This document shows positions 8,946 through 17,360 of a stretch of DNA of 64,000 bases, piece after piece. Origin of the DNA: Paenibacillus silvae (GTDB taxonomy: Bacteria > Bacillota > Bacilli > Paenibacillales > Paenibacillaceae); NCBI RefSeq assembly GCF_014639235.1, contig NZ_BMFU01000003.1:558001-622000 (forward strand), given 5' to 3'. Below the pieces are notes generated by a model that worked only from the letters and a program-made list of their open reading frames with translations, did no database searches and was not told the DNA's origin. How positions within the stretch are numbered: position 1 is the stretch's first letter; each line of letters opens with the position of its first letter. The position numbers and the translations under genes are program-made.

Positions 8946-10721
8946 TTAGGCCATAATCGTTTTGCGATTTTGCATCGCCTTGCGGAACTCGTTGCTAATG
9001 CGCTGCCCCACCTGATGACTCACAGCATCATAATCAATGGCGTTCTCACGCACCGTCACCTGTACCGTACCTGGCGCAATATTTACAGCGATCTGGTTGG
9101 TTGTTTCCGTTTTAAAATCCTTGAGGTAACCCGACAAACTGCTCATCTGCTCTTCCGAAATATGGACTGTCATCGGGGAGGCTTTGCCATTGGACTGAGC
9201 GTTGTTATTCAGTGCCATAGCTTGGGATTGCATCATGCTTGTGCCTGTAAGACCTGCGGAAGTCGATGAGCCAAATCGATTGTTCATGTAGGCTTCAGGC
9301 CCGGTGATCGACAGAGCTGCCGGCCTGTATGACGGCGGCATCTGCGGTGCTGCGGGTACGGAAGGTGAGGAAGCGACTGTTGCAGCCGGAGTGGTCTGTT
9401 CTTCATTTTTCGAACCAAAGCCGAAGAAATTGGAAATGCCCTCGGTGAGACTCTTTGTTTTCTCGGAGACAAAATCAACGGCTCCAGTGAACACCTTGCT
9501 TGCGCCCTCTGACGCTTGTGAGAAAAAGTTGCCAATCGCCTCGGACTTACTTCCAATCCAGCCACCCGCTTCGCTTCCCAACCAACCTCCAACGGCTCCG
9601 CCTACATATGTGCCAATGACCGGAGAGATCAGCGTTCCGAGTGCGCTGCCAATCGCCGTGCCTGCTGTTCCACCAATCATAGAGCCGACAGCCCGACCTC
9701 TTTCCTCTGGAGGTGCACTTGCGATGTTAGCCACATCCGCCAGCATGCTGATCGGACCCAGCAGCCTTTTTGCCCCTTTGGCAAAGCCACCGCCTATTTT
9801 ACCCATCATGCCGTCACCTGAGAAAAGGTTGGACATGCCCATCGGTGATGCGGAGGCAAAGCCAAGCTTATTCCGGTTCATTTTTTGTTCGAATTCCATC
9901 CTCAGTCTCTTATCTTCTGCGTGAGAGAAATCGGTAATAAGCTCAGATGCTTTCGGGGCTGGTGCTGTTACTGGATTGGAAGCCCGAGATGTCCTGAAAG
10001 TAGATTTTCCTCTACCTCTTCCGCTTCTTCCACCCATGCCTCTGCGAAAAGGTTTGTTACGCTTCGTTTCCGTATCTACATCTGAAGTGGTTTGTGTTTG
10101 ATTTTTACCTTGCTTACCCTCTGCCACTTCTGTACTTGCGCTTGGATTGGCGGCTTTGTTCTTTTTGGCTTTTCGATCAGCACGCCATTTTTTTTGTTTT
10201 TCCCAAATATCAGAAGCATTGTTTCCAATATCTAAAATAGTGCTGGTCCATTCAAGAGCTTTTTCCCACAATGCCTTATCCTCTTCTTTAGCCACATTAT
10301 TGATCGTTGTGTTTGTATTGTGACTCCCAATCACAACGGACATGGAAGAGGCACTAGCAGGGGTTATTTTCCCCATCGCCACTTCAACCTTCTGCTTCAC
10401 CTCCACCGATACCGTGCCGGACGCCTTCACCAATTGATTGCGGAAGCTGTTCAGCTTGGTCAGTGCACGATCCAGTGCCGGGCTTAGCTGGTCATCCAAT
10501 CCGATTCTCGGTGTGATGCGCAAACGGCTCAATCTTACAGCGGTGCTATAGATATTTTCCAATCTACGCCCGGTTGTTCTTAGCTCATTATTCACTTTGA
10601 TCAGGCCCTGATAACGAACCCGGTTTAAACGATCCGTAGAGCGCTGAATCTGATCCAGATAACGAAGAGTGGTCTTCATTTGTGTGTTCGATTGGGATAA
10701 ACCGATAATCATTTCTGCCAT
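8946..10721 (-). CDS. xkdO: Tape measure protein (short)
   Basis: 591 aa, placed directly after the tail chaperone pair, where the tape measure belongs. The N-terminal 150 residues are helical (LSQSNTQMKTTLRYLDQIQR). A basic low-complexity stretch follows (about residues 190-260), then a glycine-zipper membrane-like block (GRAVGSMIGGTAGTAIGSAL and repeats), typical of tape measure proteins that insert in membranes. It is far shorter than PBSX XkdO, which is over 1300 aa, implying a short tail if length scales as usual. ATG 10721 follows AGGAGGTGAATAAC. Function is by position and composition, not by a specific motif. Confidence 0.78.
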   Translation of the reverse strand: MAEMIIGLSQSNTQMKTTLRYLDQIQRSTDRLNRVRYQGLIKVNNELRTTGRRLENIYSTAVRLSRLRITPRIGLDDQLSPALDRALTKLNSFRNQLVKASGTVSVEVKQKVEVAMGKITPASASSMSVVIGSHNTNTTINNVAKEEDKALWEKALEWTSTILDIGNNASDIWEKQKKWRADRKAKKNKAANPSASTEVAEGKQGKNQTQTTSDVDTETKRNKPFRRGMGGRSGRGRGKSTFRTSRASNPVTAPAPKASELITDFSHAEDKRLRMEFEQKMNRNKLGFASASPMGMSNLFSGDGMMGKIGGGFAKGAKRLLGPISMLADVANIASAPPEERGRAVGSMIGGTAGTAIGSALGTLISPVIGTYVGGAVGGWLGSEAGGWIGSKSEAIGNFFSQASEGASKVFTGAVDFVSEKTKSLTEGISNFFGFGSKNEEQTTPAATVASSPSVPAAPQMPPSYRPAALSITGPEAYMNNRFGSSTSAGLTGTSMMQSQAMALNNNAQSNGKASPMTVHISEEQMSSLSGYLKDFKTETTNQIAVNIAPGTVQVTVRENAIDYDAVSHQVGQRISNEFRKAMQNRKTIMA

Positions 10722-10746
10722 GTTATTCACCTCCTGCCTGTTTGAA

Positions 10747-10908
10747 TTAACGATTCATCTGGGCGCTTAGCGCTGCCATCTCCTCTTCCGAAAAAGCAAG
10801 CAGCAGCGAGCGTTCCCCTCGCGGCAAAGACCAGAACTCTCCGGGACGAAGATGATGACGCACCCACATGTGGTACAGGAACGTGGTCATCCCGCCGGAG
10901 TGAATCAG
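10747..10908 (-). CDS. Frameshift extension of the tail chaperone (-1 frame)
   Basis: 53 sense codons and a TAA stop, open in the -1 frame from the slippery site at the end of the preceding gene. The translation begins LIHSGGMTTFLYHMWVRH and ends EEEMAALSAQMNR. It has no ribosome site of its own, although an internal ATG (SGGM) exists. In known long-tailed phages the G-GT type chaperone is made by a -1 slip into such a downstream frame, and the longer form recruits the tape measure and tube subunits. Gene order (tube, chaperone, extension, tape measure) matches exactly. Confidence 0.78.
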   Translation of the reverse strand: MIHSGGMTTFLYHMWVRHHLRPGEFWSLPRGERSLLLAFSEEEMAALSAQMNR

Positions 10909-11339
10909 TTTTTTAGGTCTTCAATCTCCACACCAAAGCCGGACAGCTCCAACACTTTATCGCCCACAGCATCCAGCTCACCCGCCAGAAGCATACGGCG
11001 AACCGCCTGTTCTCCACCCGACAGTTTCATCCGGCCCGTGATACGGCTGTCTCCCCAGCCGGACAGTTCCAGTCCGCGGACATTCATTTTTACCGTGGCC
11101 TCGGAAATCAGGAGCGCATTAAACGTTTCGGTATCTACCTTTTCCTCGGTGCGGCCCTTTGTGGTCTTGCGAATCGTACAGCGCTCGCGAATCTGATCGA
11201 CTTTGGAGGATGTGAGCCCACGCAGCGTAAGCAGCAGGTCCAGGCGCTGAATGCGCACATTTTCTTCCGGCAGGCGTTCTGCCGCTTCAAACAATTGATC
11301 CAGAATCTGTTCCTCGGACATATTTTCGTTCATACTCAT
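10905..11339 (-). CDS. xkdN: Tail assembly chaperone, XkdN-like
   Basis: 144 aa, acidic and helical at the start (SMNENMSEEQILDQLFEAAERL), then a small folded domain (DQIRERCTIRKTTKGR, ISEATVKMNVRGLELSGWG, GEQAVRRMLLAGELDAVGDKVLELSGFG). It resembles the YqbN/XkdN family found between the tube and tape measure genes. The start is ATG 11339, with AAAGGAG 10 nt upstream. The last sense codons are CTA AAA AAC directly before TGA, so the end of the gene contains an A AAA AAC slippery heptamer that leads into the -1 frame extension at 10747-10908. Confidence 0.86.
   Translation of the reverse strand: MSMNENMSEEQILDQLFEAAERLPEENVRIQRLDLLLTLRGLTSSKVDQIRERCTIRKTTKGRTEEKVDTETFNALLISEATVKMNVRGLELSGWGDSRITGRMKLSGGEQAVRRMLLAGELDAVGDKVLELSGFGVEIEDLKN
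10908..10914 (-). promoter_or_regulatory. Slippery heptamer for programmed -1 frameshift
   Basis: A AAA AAC, correctly phased (X XXY YYZ) with the chaperone frame and followed immediately by the stop TGA. It is one of the most efficient bacterial -1 slip sequences. Slippage joins the 144-aa chaperone to 53 further residues. Confidence 0.78.
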
Positions 11340-11458
11340 CGGTCGTAATCTCCTTTGGTTTTCCATGTATTCTCTTCTGTCATTTGCTTCCGCATTTTAC
11401 CGCATTTCCTGCGTTTCTCGTATTTCCTCGGTTATCCCTCACTAACATCTCAAGACAC

Positions 11459-11484
11459 CAAAAAGACCGAGAAGTCCTCGGTCT
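11459..11484 (-). terminator. Intrinsic terminator inside the tail operon
   Basis: Minus strand: stem AGACCGAG/CTCGGTCT with loop GACTT, followed by TTTTT. It lies between the tube gene and the chaperone gene. It would reduce transcription of the chaperone, tape measure and baseplate genes relative to sheath and tube, which are needed in many copies. Confidence 0.72.
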
Positions 11485-11535
11485 GCTTCAATGTCCTTGC
11501 TTGCTGTCAACAAGCTCAAAAACGGTTCACAACAC

Positions 11536-11943
11536 TTAATTCGCCACAATCGGATTCAGCAATTCAAAGCCTTCAAACGTAAACCCTGTCTCCTCAGGCA
11601 CTTCTTCGCCAGCCGTCCAGTTTGCCAGTTGAATTTTATCCACCATACAGCCCTTCAGCAGCACACTTTCATGTCCGTATGATTCCGGGTCGTCCAGCTT
11701 GGAGATGATCTGAAACTTGGTGAACCCGCGCTGAATCATATCAGACGTTACCTTGTAGCCGGTCATTGTGCCTGTGCCTTTTTTGGCACCGTTTTTGTGA
11801 ACCTTCCAGTCGTTGCCGACCAGATTCAGCTCGCGCTTCTCAATCTCAACGCTGGCCTCCAGCTTGTTAATATTTGTCTGCCACACTCCGTCGATATGCA
11901 GCTGACCGTGGGTACCGAGAATGACTCTTGATGCGTCCAACAT
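11536..11943 (-). CDS. xkdM: Tail tube protein, XkdM-like
   Basis: 135 aa, the normal size of XkdM-type contractile-tail tube subunits. Typical stretches are RVILGTHGQLHIDGVWQTNI, KRELNLVGNDWKVHKNGAKK, GTGTMTGYKVTSDM and FTFEGFELL at the end. The tube is the hollow inner cylinder surrounded by the sheath. The ATG at 11943 follows AAGGAGGAAATATAC; an upstream in-frame start is poorer. A repeat copy separates it from the sheath gene, so its distance from the sheath gene is unusually large. Confidence 0.92.
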   Translation of the reverse strand: MLDASRVILGTHGQLHIDGVWQTNINKLEASVEIEKRELNLVGNDWKVHKNGAKKGTGTMTGYKVTSDMIQRGFTKFQIISKLDDPESYGHESVLLKGCMVDKIQLANWTAGEEVPEETGFTFEGFELLNPIVAN

Positions 11944-12004
11944 GTATATTTCCTCCTTATGATGATTGAGCACAACCGCTCAACATGAGATATTTCATTT
12001 TATC

Positions 12005-12233
12005 TATATAACTTGATTATTCATTTACACGTGAACGGAGAGGACAGAAAAAACCTGAAAAAGCGGAGCGCTCGCCTGAAAGCTTTCTGCAAGAAAGCTA
12101 CATCGGAAGCATACGCTTATCACCGGATTTTCCCCTTTGGAAAAGGGATCCAAAAAATCTGGGGATAACAGTGATTGGAAGGTTGTTCTGTCCTCGGAGT
12201 GGATTGTGTAATCTCTTTAGTTCATCTTAAATA
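12005..12233. repeat. Interspersed palindromic repeat, copy C, inside the tail operon
   Basis: Inverse orientation relative to copy A. The left end is TATATAACTTGA with TTTACACGTGAACGG; the centre has TTTTCCCCTTTGG; then GGATAACAGTGATTGGAAGG. The right end (TTTAGTTCATCTTAAATA) is degenerate. It carries an extra hairpin (GAAAGCTTTC region). It sits between the sheath and tube genes and therefore in the leader of the tube cistron. Confidence 0.75.
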
Positions 12234-12277
12234 ACAACCTGAATCCACTCTCCTGCTTCTGCTTCCAGGTCATTTCC

Positions 12278-13741
12278 TTATTGCACGTAAAATGTACCAA
12301 ACAGCTGCTCCATCACATCCGTCAGCTTCACATTCCATTGCAGGAATACCTGATCCGCTTCCGGCTTCAGCACAGGTGCTGCGCCGTAATATGCAGGGTC
12401 CAGAACAACGTCATAGCCTTCGGCTTCAATTACATTGCTCTGTGCCAGCAGCGCCAAATAGGCCTTCATTGCACCAATCAGTGCCTGACGACCTTCCTCG
12501 GTGTTGTTCACTTTCCCGATGTACGTATCCTCTGCGGAGCGCTGCAGATCGGTGTTGATCGCGTCCATGACGCGGATGGAACGAATTTTTTTCCATGCAT
12601 TGTTCTGTCCGGCAGCAGGCGTAACCAGTGTGTTTACACCGCGAAGTGCTTTGACCCGGCGACCATCGTGGAAGAAAATAAATACGCCGTTCTGCACAGC
12701 CTGCTCCTGTTCCGCACGCGTCCAGCGGCGTGTGACATCATCGAACGGTGTTGCCGCATAGGTCGTGGATTCATTCAGACGCTGTCCGGCAATAAGACCC
12801 GCAACATAGGCAGAGGTCTGTGCAGAACTGTAAAAAGCATCGCCCAAGCGTACGCCTGTGCCGACATTGATCACACCTTCATGATTCAGCGTAAGTGAAC
12901 GTGCTGCCGCTTTCTGAGCTGCCGTAGCGGAAGTATCGTCCGCTGTGGAGCCACCGAAGACCGCCATCACGGGCTTGCCTTCATTACGTACCCGTTTCAC
13001 CCAAGCCGCAAAGCTGGCAAGCAGCGCTGCATCCGCCGCATGATCCAGGGCCAGCACATCGAACTGCTCCCCTTCGAGCGCGCCTTGCAGAGCAATATAT
13101 TCCGCATTGGTCAGTTCATCGTTCCCGCTTACACCACCTTTGAAAGCTGCACCTGATACATTAGCCACTTCGCCTGTACCGTCTCCAATAGCCTGTGCGG
13201 TGATCCAGAGATTTTGCTCATCCGCATTCATCTCTTTGGCAACAGCCTCTGCCGTAACATCTGCTGTCTGGAGCGCATACAGCATGCGATTGCCTTCGAA
13301 CAGACGTACTTCAAACTTCGTGTTATCGATCACGCCGGGCTGGATTGTCACATAGAATCCGTTCGCACGGTCGCCCGGGTACTTTGCATCGAGCTGCAGC
13401 ACATCCGCACCGCCGCTATCCTTCAGCGTCAACACTGCAGCTTTGGCAGACGAACTCGCCACCCGATAAGCGAGCAGCTTCTTCGGTCCACCCAGCAAAG
13501 CCAGCTTGAGCGAAGTATACGCCGTACCATTATCCTGCGCATTAGCCGCAAACGTGCGCTCAATCGCTGCTTCACTGCCGACTTCTACAAACGTGCCTAC
13601 CGGTCCCCAGTTTGCCTTCACCGGCACCACAACCGTGCCACGACTTCCTGCCTGAATAGCGGACGAAGCTGCCGCCTGAAAATTCATATATAAGCCCGGA
13701 AGTACCGGACGATTCGTTTGCTCCCAAGTTCCACCTGCCAT
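12278..13741 (-). CDS. xkdK: Contractile tail sheath protein, XkdK-like
   Basis: 487 aa, the typical length of phage sheath proteins. The N-terminus reads GTWEQTNRPVLPGLYMNF, common in Firmicute sheaths. The central domain includes GGVSGNDELTNAEYIALQGAL and DVLALDHAADAALLASFAAW. The conserved C-terminal core has NAWKKIRSIRVMDAINTDLQRSAEDTYIGKVNNTEEGRQALI (residues about 395-435), which forms the interlocking handshake in known sheath structures. Presence of a sheath shows that the tail is contractile. The ATG overlaps the stop of the small gene upstream (TAATG). Confidence 0.95.
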   Translation of the reverse strand: MAGGTWEQTNRPVLPGLYMNFQAAASSAIQAGSRGTVVVPVKANWGPVGTFVEVGSEAAIERTFAANAQDNGTAYTSLKLALLGGPKKLLAYRVASSSAKAAVLTLKDSGGADVLQLDAKYPGDRANGFYVTIQPGVIDNTKFEVRLFEGNRMLYALQTADVTAEAVAKEMNADEQNLWITAQAIGDGTGEVANVSGAAFKGGVSGNDELTNAEYIALQGALEGEQFDVLALDHAADAALLASFAAWVKRVRNEGKPVMAVFGGSTADDTSATAAQKAAARSLTLNHEGVINVGTGVRLGDAFYSSAQTSAYVAGLIAGQRLNESTTYAATPFDDVTRRWTRAEQEQAVQNGVFIFFHDGRRVKALRGVNTLVTPAAGQNNAWKKIRSIRVMDAINTDLQRSAEDTYIGKVNNTEEGRQALIGAMKAYLALLAQSNVIEAEGYDVVLDPAYYGAAPVLKPEADQVFLQWNVKLTDVMEQLFGTFYVQ

Positions 13742-13941
13742 TATTCCTTCACCTTCGCTTTCAAAAATTGGTTAATTCTAGTCTGTGCTTCTGCAATGGA
13801 AAACGACTGCTGCGCCGCTTCGTGCAGCGCACCAGCCAGCACCTCTGCCTTGACGGCAAAGAGGGCTTCCGAGTGATTCATCAGTTCAGCCCGCGTATAT
13901 TGCGGGAGAACTGGCAGCTTTTTTTTCACCGAGCCTGGCAT
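13741..13941 (-). CDS. Small tail-operon protein, unknown
   Basis: 66 aa, basic at the start (MPGSVKKKLPVLPQYTRAEL) and helical after (LFAVKAEVLAGALHEAAQQS). I do not recognise the family. It is real: GAGGTGAGAAACAG precedes the ATG and the stop overlaps the sheath start, so the two are translationally coupled. In PBSX-like clusters small connector or sheath-initiator proteins occupy this spot, but that role is a guess. Confidence 0.65.
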   Translation of the reverse strand: MPGSVKKKLPVLPQYTRAELMNHSEALFAVKAEVLAGALHEAAQQSFSIAEAQTRINQFLKAKVKE

Positions 13942-14079
13942 CTGTTTCTCACCTCGTTGGTTAACTTCAAAGACACACTATTTTTGACCTATGAATTTTT
14001 GATCCTAAAATCTATGAAATTACTAATAAAAAATCTGGAGCCACTCACAGCTCATATAGCGGCCCCTCTCGACTTACAC

Positions 14080-14991
14080 TTACTGTATTCCTTTGCTATG
14101 GTGAATCTCTCGCATGAGCGGTGCAGTTGGCATCGGACGACTTATCCGCTGTGACAATGTCAGACGAAGCTGCCCGTTTAAATATGCATCTGCCTGCATA
14201 TCCGCTGTCACCTCATCTACACTTAAATAACGGATATTGCCTTCAACGCTTTCGTTAGCTTCATTGCTTTGAACATCCCTTGGATGGAATGCTATCCGTG
14301 ATTGAAGTGCCAGCTGTTCGACCAAATGACCAACCGTCTGATCGGTCATACCTGTGTGTCCAGTCAGCACATGGCCTACCCACTGTTTGCGTACCTCAAG
14401 TGCTGCGGTTCCTACACCCGCTGTACTATATCCAGTCAGACGCCATAACACGGATGGCATCCGGTATCCCTCAGGCCAGTGCTCCGTGTACACAGACCAG
14501 TCTGGACCTAACTCGTCCACCGTCCAGCGCTGGAGAGCAGAAAGCCAAAGATCTCCCGCAGCATCAGCATGTTCAGTACGTTGAGGTTCGGGAATATACA
14601 CGCCAAAACGCAAGCTGCGCGTAACCAGCCCCGATTCGGCATCCCTGCGCTCGCTGTCCGTGGAACCCAGATAGATGCAAGTAAAGGCTCCGCCTTCCCC
14701 ATCCTCCAGCCTTACCTGATGCAGACCTGTGATCAGCTCTGCCGACCAGACCTCCACTTGTTCTGCTCCACCGTCCTCTGATCGGGCATATGGCGAAATT
14801 TTGATAATGCGGCGGTACCCTGCCCAGGCTGACTTTGGCACTTCTTCTGCAAAAGCAAGCACAGCGCACGGACCTGAAAGCACTTCTCCCGAAGCAGGAA
14901 CATCCTGCACACGGCCCTCCCACGCTGGTACAAGAGCGGCCAGCTTATGCTTTAACGTCTTTTTGATACGTGTACTCATGGACACATTCAT
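14080..14991 (-). CDS. First gene of the tail operon; possible tail terminator/completion protein
   Basis: 303 aa. No family is certain. The N-terminal half (STRIKKTLKHKLAALVPAWE, LSGPCAVLAFAEEV, WSAELITGLHQVRL, LRFGVYIPEP) has the size and strand order of phage tail terminator/completion proteins. The second half (WRLTGYSTAGVGTAALEVRK, VGHLVEQLALQSRIAFHPRD, NGQLRLTLSQRISR) looks like another such module, so the protein may be a fusion of two neck proteins. The start is ATG 14991 after AGAGGGGGGCGAA. It lies at the head of the tail operon, where a protein capping a headless tail would be expected. The function is inference. Confidence 0.5.
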   Translation of the reverse strand: MNVSMSTRIKKTLKHKLAALVPAWEGRVQDVPASGEVLSGPCAVLAFAEEVPKSAWAGYRRIIKISPYARSEDGGAEQVEVWSAELITGLHQVRLEDGEGGAFTCIYLGSTDSERRDAESGLVTRSLRFGVYIPEPQRTEHADAAGDLWLSALQRWTVDELGPDWSVYTEHWPEGYRMPSVLWRLTGYSTAGVGTAALEVRKQWVGHVLTGHTGMTDQTVGHLVEQLALQSRIAFHPRDVQSNEANESVEGNIRYLSVDEVTADMQADAYLNGQLRLTLSQRISRPMPTAPLMREIHHSKGIQ

Positions 14992-15122
14992 TTCGCCCCC
15001 CTCTGCTGCAAAAGTAAATTCGTTCCCCATGGTGCAGCAGCCATGCGGCAGCTTGGGACATCCCCCTTTTCCCCGCGGACCATGTGGATATCGGATCAAT
15101 GCAAGGACAACTTCACCGCATC

Positions 15123-15148
15123 AAAAAGACCAGCCGTAATGGCTGGTC
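15123..15148 (-). terminator. Intrinsic terminator after the DUF4127 gene
   Basis: Minus strand stem GACCAGCC/GGCTGGTC, loop ATTAC, then TTTTT. It isolates the tail operon from the upstream DUF4127 gene, so the tail operon needs its own promoter in about 14992-15122; I could not identify one with confidence. A longer inverted repeat (AGGTTGGG/CCCAACCT) lies between this terminator and the DUF4127 stop. Confidence 0.75.
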
Positions 15149-15330
15149 TGTACATTAGCGTATGGGCTTTCGGTGTGTCCCTTGCGATTCATCCGATAAT
15201 ACTATCTTACAGCCTTTTTCTCCTAGCGCGGATGGTGCCTCGGTGGACTTCAGCACGAATAAAGCATGAGGTTGGGCGGTAAAAAGACGAACCAAAATGG
15301 CTATTTTCTCATCAAAACCTCTGACCCAAC

Positions 15331-17034
15331 CTAGTCCAATCTCACCTGCGGGCTCAGCGTAATTTCGAATGCACGGCCCCAGATGAAATCAGGGTTGTTG
15401 TACTCCAGCAGCGCACCGTTGTAAACAGCATATGTCAGCTGCCCGTCACAGATCTGGCGGATTGCCGGATTGCCCTGCTGGAAGGCAGGTTTGCTTGCCA
15501 ATTCAGCCGTGTGTGTCTGCATGAGATCACGAAGTAAACTTTGCAGATGAGCATAATCCTCTTCGGAGTTGAACAGCACCATATTCTGATCTGCCAACGT
15601 GGCTACATTGGTATATAGTGCATGTGCACGTGAATAGGTGCGAATATCGGCAATGGCTACTGCTTTGTAGCAGTAATCTTTGAGGAAACGCTTGAACAGC
15701 AGCGAGCCATGGGCGTTCATCGCGTCACGCAGCTTGTGTTCATGCTTCTCTGTCGTAATCAGCGCATATCTCGATTGCGCCATCCCTACCGCAAGACCGA
15801 TTTTGTTCCCTGGTGTATTCCAGGCACTGTAACCAAGCACCCGCCCGGTATACGGGCTGTTCAGCAAAGCTTCTGCCACCTCTACATTCGCAGGCCCTTT
15901 ACCGACAAAATCAATCAGGATCGAAGGCAGCCCCTGCTCCCCATTCAACGCCAGGCGCTCCACGGCCGCCTGAACCTGATCGAGTGCTGTAATGGCGATA
16001 ATCTCCATATCTACCGACGTGTCGGCTTCATCCTCCACCAATGTACCGCCGACAATATCAACATGATGCACCACATTCTGGTGTACATCCATATATTCAT
16101 AGGTGTTGATAATCGTAGAGCCGTGCGGGCCATAATACTTCACGCCATATTTCGTTGTCGCCCCGCCTCTGAACAGCTGATTCGCCATCCGCGCAACCAG
16201 AGCATGTCCCAAGCCATCTGCATCCGGCAAAATAATTGCACGATCCGGATTCTGCCCATCCGTTCCGCCCAGCCATTCATTGATTCGAGCTTCGACGTAA
16301 TTGATCTCGTTAATTTGTACCCCTTGAGTGTTGGCATCGTCCACACCCACGGCGAGGAAATCAATATACCCCGTGCGGGCCAGCTGATCCAGAATGTAAC
16401 GATTCGTTTTAAACTTGTGCTGTCTCGTATTGTAGTATTTTTGTTTATCAAAATACGTCGTTTCCCCGTACTCTTCACCTTCTGGAGAAACGTTATATCC
16501 TTGAATAATATCTTCGAATTCAGTATAAGCCTGACGCGGCTGCTGCATCAGAGAACGGGATTCATTATACGCATCCAGCGCCAATCCCCCTGCGAATGAA
16601 GTCGTTGCCAGCCGCATAATCGTATCCATAACAAATAGAGGTTTGCGTGGATACTTTGTTTTAATGATGCGAATGACATCCAGCAGACGAGTCGTTTGCT
16701 CGTCATATGCCGGGTAAGCACCGCCGCCGTGATCTCGAAGCTGACGACTGCCGATCAGGCCGCCATAAGCGAGCATATCGGTAGAAATAATGAAGCCGTC
16801 CACCTTGGCCGCATGCTTCAGAATAAAATCATGAACCTTTGATGGATTCCCGTAAACAGGCGTTGAAGTGCCGAGAAGGGTTGTGCCATCCGTTGTTTTT
16901 TCCGTATCCAGACGATTTTTGATATCCTTCAGGTTGGGTGTAACGATGTGAAGACCGGCTGCTTTCCCTTGTACAATAACATCATCCAGATTCGCCGGAC
17001 GGTCATCCAGTGGAACATACAATACTGTTTTCAT
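15331..17034 (-). CDS. DUF4127 family protein
   Basis: 567 aa. The N-terminus MKTVLYVPLDDRPANLDDV is the hallmark of DUF4127. Other conserved stretches are STDMLAYGGLIGSR, LAVGVDDANTQG, ILPDADGLGHALVARM and GYSAWNTPGNKIGLAV. The family is common in Firmicutes and appears to have a sugar-hydrolase-like fold, but no biochemical role is established to my knowledge. No signal peptide. The ATG at 17034 follows AGGAGG at 9 nt; a longer frame exists without a ribosome site. It is transcribed toward the tail operon but separated from it by a terminator. Confidence 0.85.
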   Translation of the reverse strand: MKTVLYVPLDDRPANLDDVIVQGKAAGLHIVTPNLKDIKNRLDTEKTTDGTTLLGTSTPVYGNPSKVHDFILKHAAKVDGFIISTDMLAYGGLIGSRQLRDHGGGAYPAYDEQTTRLLDVIRIIKTKYPRKPLFVMDTIMRLATTSFAGGLALDAYNESRSLMQQPRQAYTEFEDIIQGYNVSPEGEEYGETTYFDKQKYYNTRQHKFKTNRYILDQLARTGYIDFLAVGVDDANTQGVQINEINYVEARINEWLGGTDGQNPDRAIILPDADGLGHALVARMANQLFRGGATTKYGVKYYGPHGSTIINTYEYMDVHQNVVHHVDIVGGTLVEDEADTSVDMEIIAITALDQVQAAVERLALNGEQGLPSILIDFVGKGPANVEVAEALLNSPYTGRVLGYSAWNTPGNKIGLAVGMAQSRYALITTEKHEHKLRDAMNAHGSLLFKRFLKDYCYKAVAIADIRTYSRAHALYTNVATLADQNMVLFNSEEDYAHLQSLLRDLMQTHTAELASKPAFQQGNPAIRQICDGQLTYAVYNGALLEYNNPDFIWGRAFEITLSPQVRLD

Positions 17035-17102
17035 ATCATGTAGCCTCCTGTTTTTAATATTCTTCAATACCCGATCATAGCAAGGTTGCAATCACAAAAT
17101 TG

Positions 17103-17124
17103 AAAAAACCAGCCGTATGCTGGT
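17103..17124 (-). terminator. Intrinsic terminator
   Basis: Minus strand ACCAGC/GCTGGT stem, loop ATACG, followed by TTTTTT. It follows the gene at 17361-18320 by about 240 nt. Confidence 0.65.
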
Positions 17125-17360
17125 CTTATGCTCCGTGTGTCAGCTATCTTCTGCCTTCTGCTCTCTGCTTTCTTGCTTCTGATCCGATATTACCATCTTA
17201 CCGTCTATTATCCCTCATGAGGACGGGTTAAGGGATGAATTCGGCTGGATTATTGGCGGTTTATTGGGATTGAAATATGGAGAATGAAATGGCGAAAAAG
17301 CGCCTGCCCTATCAGCAGACGCTCGTTTAATTATCATTATGCAATCTCGTTTAATTATCG

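Noticed and set aside
15709..16599. 296-codon plus-strand frame antisense to the DUF4127 gene
   Set aside because: Shadow of a conserved gene; no ribosome site.
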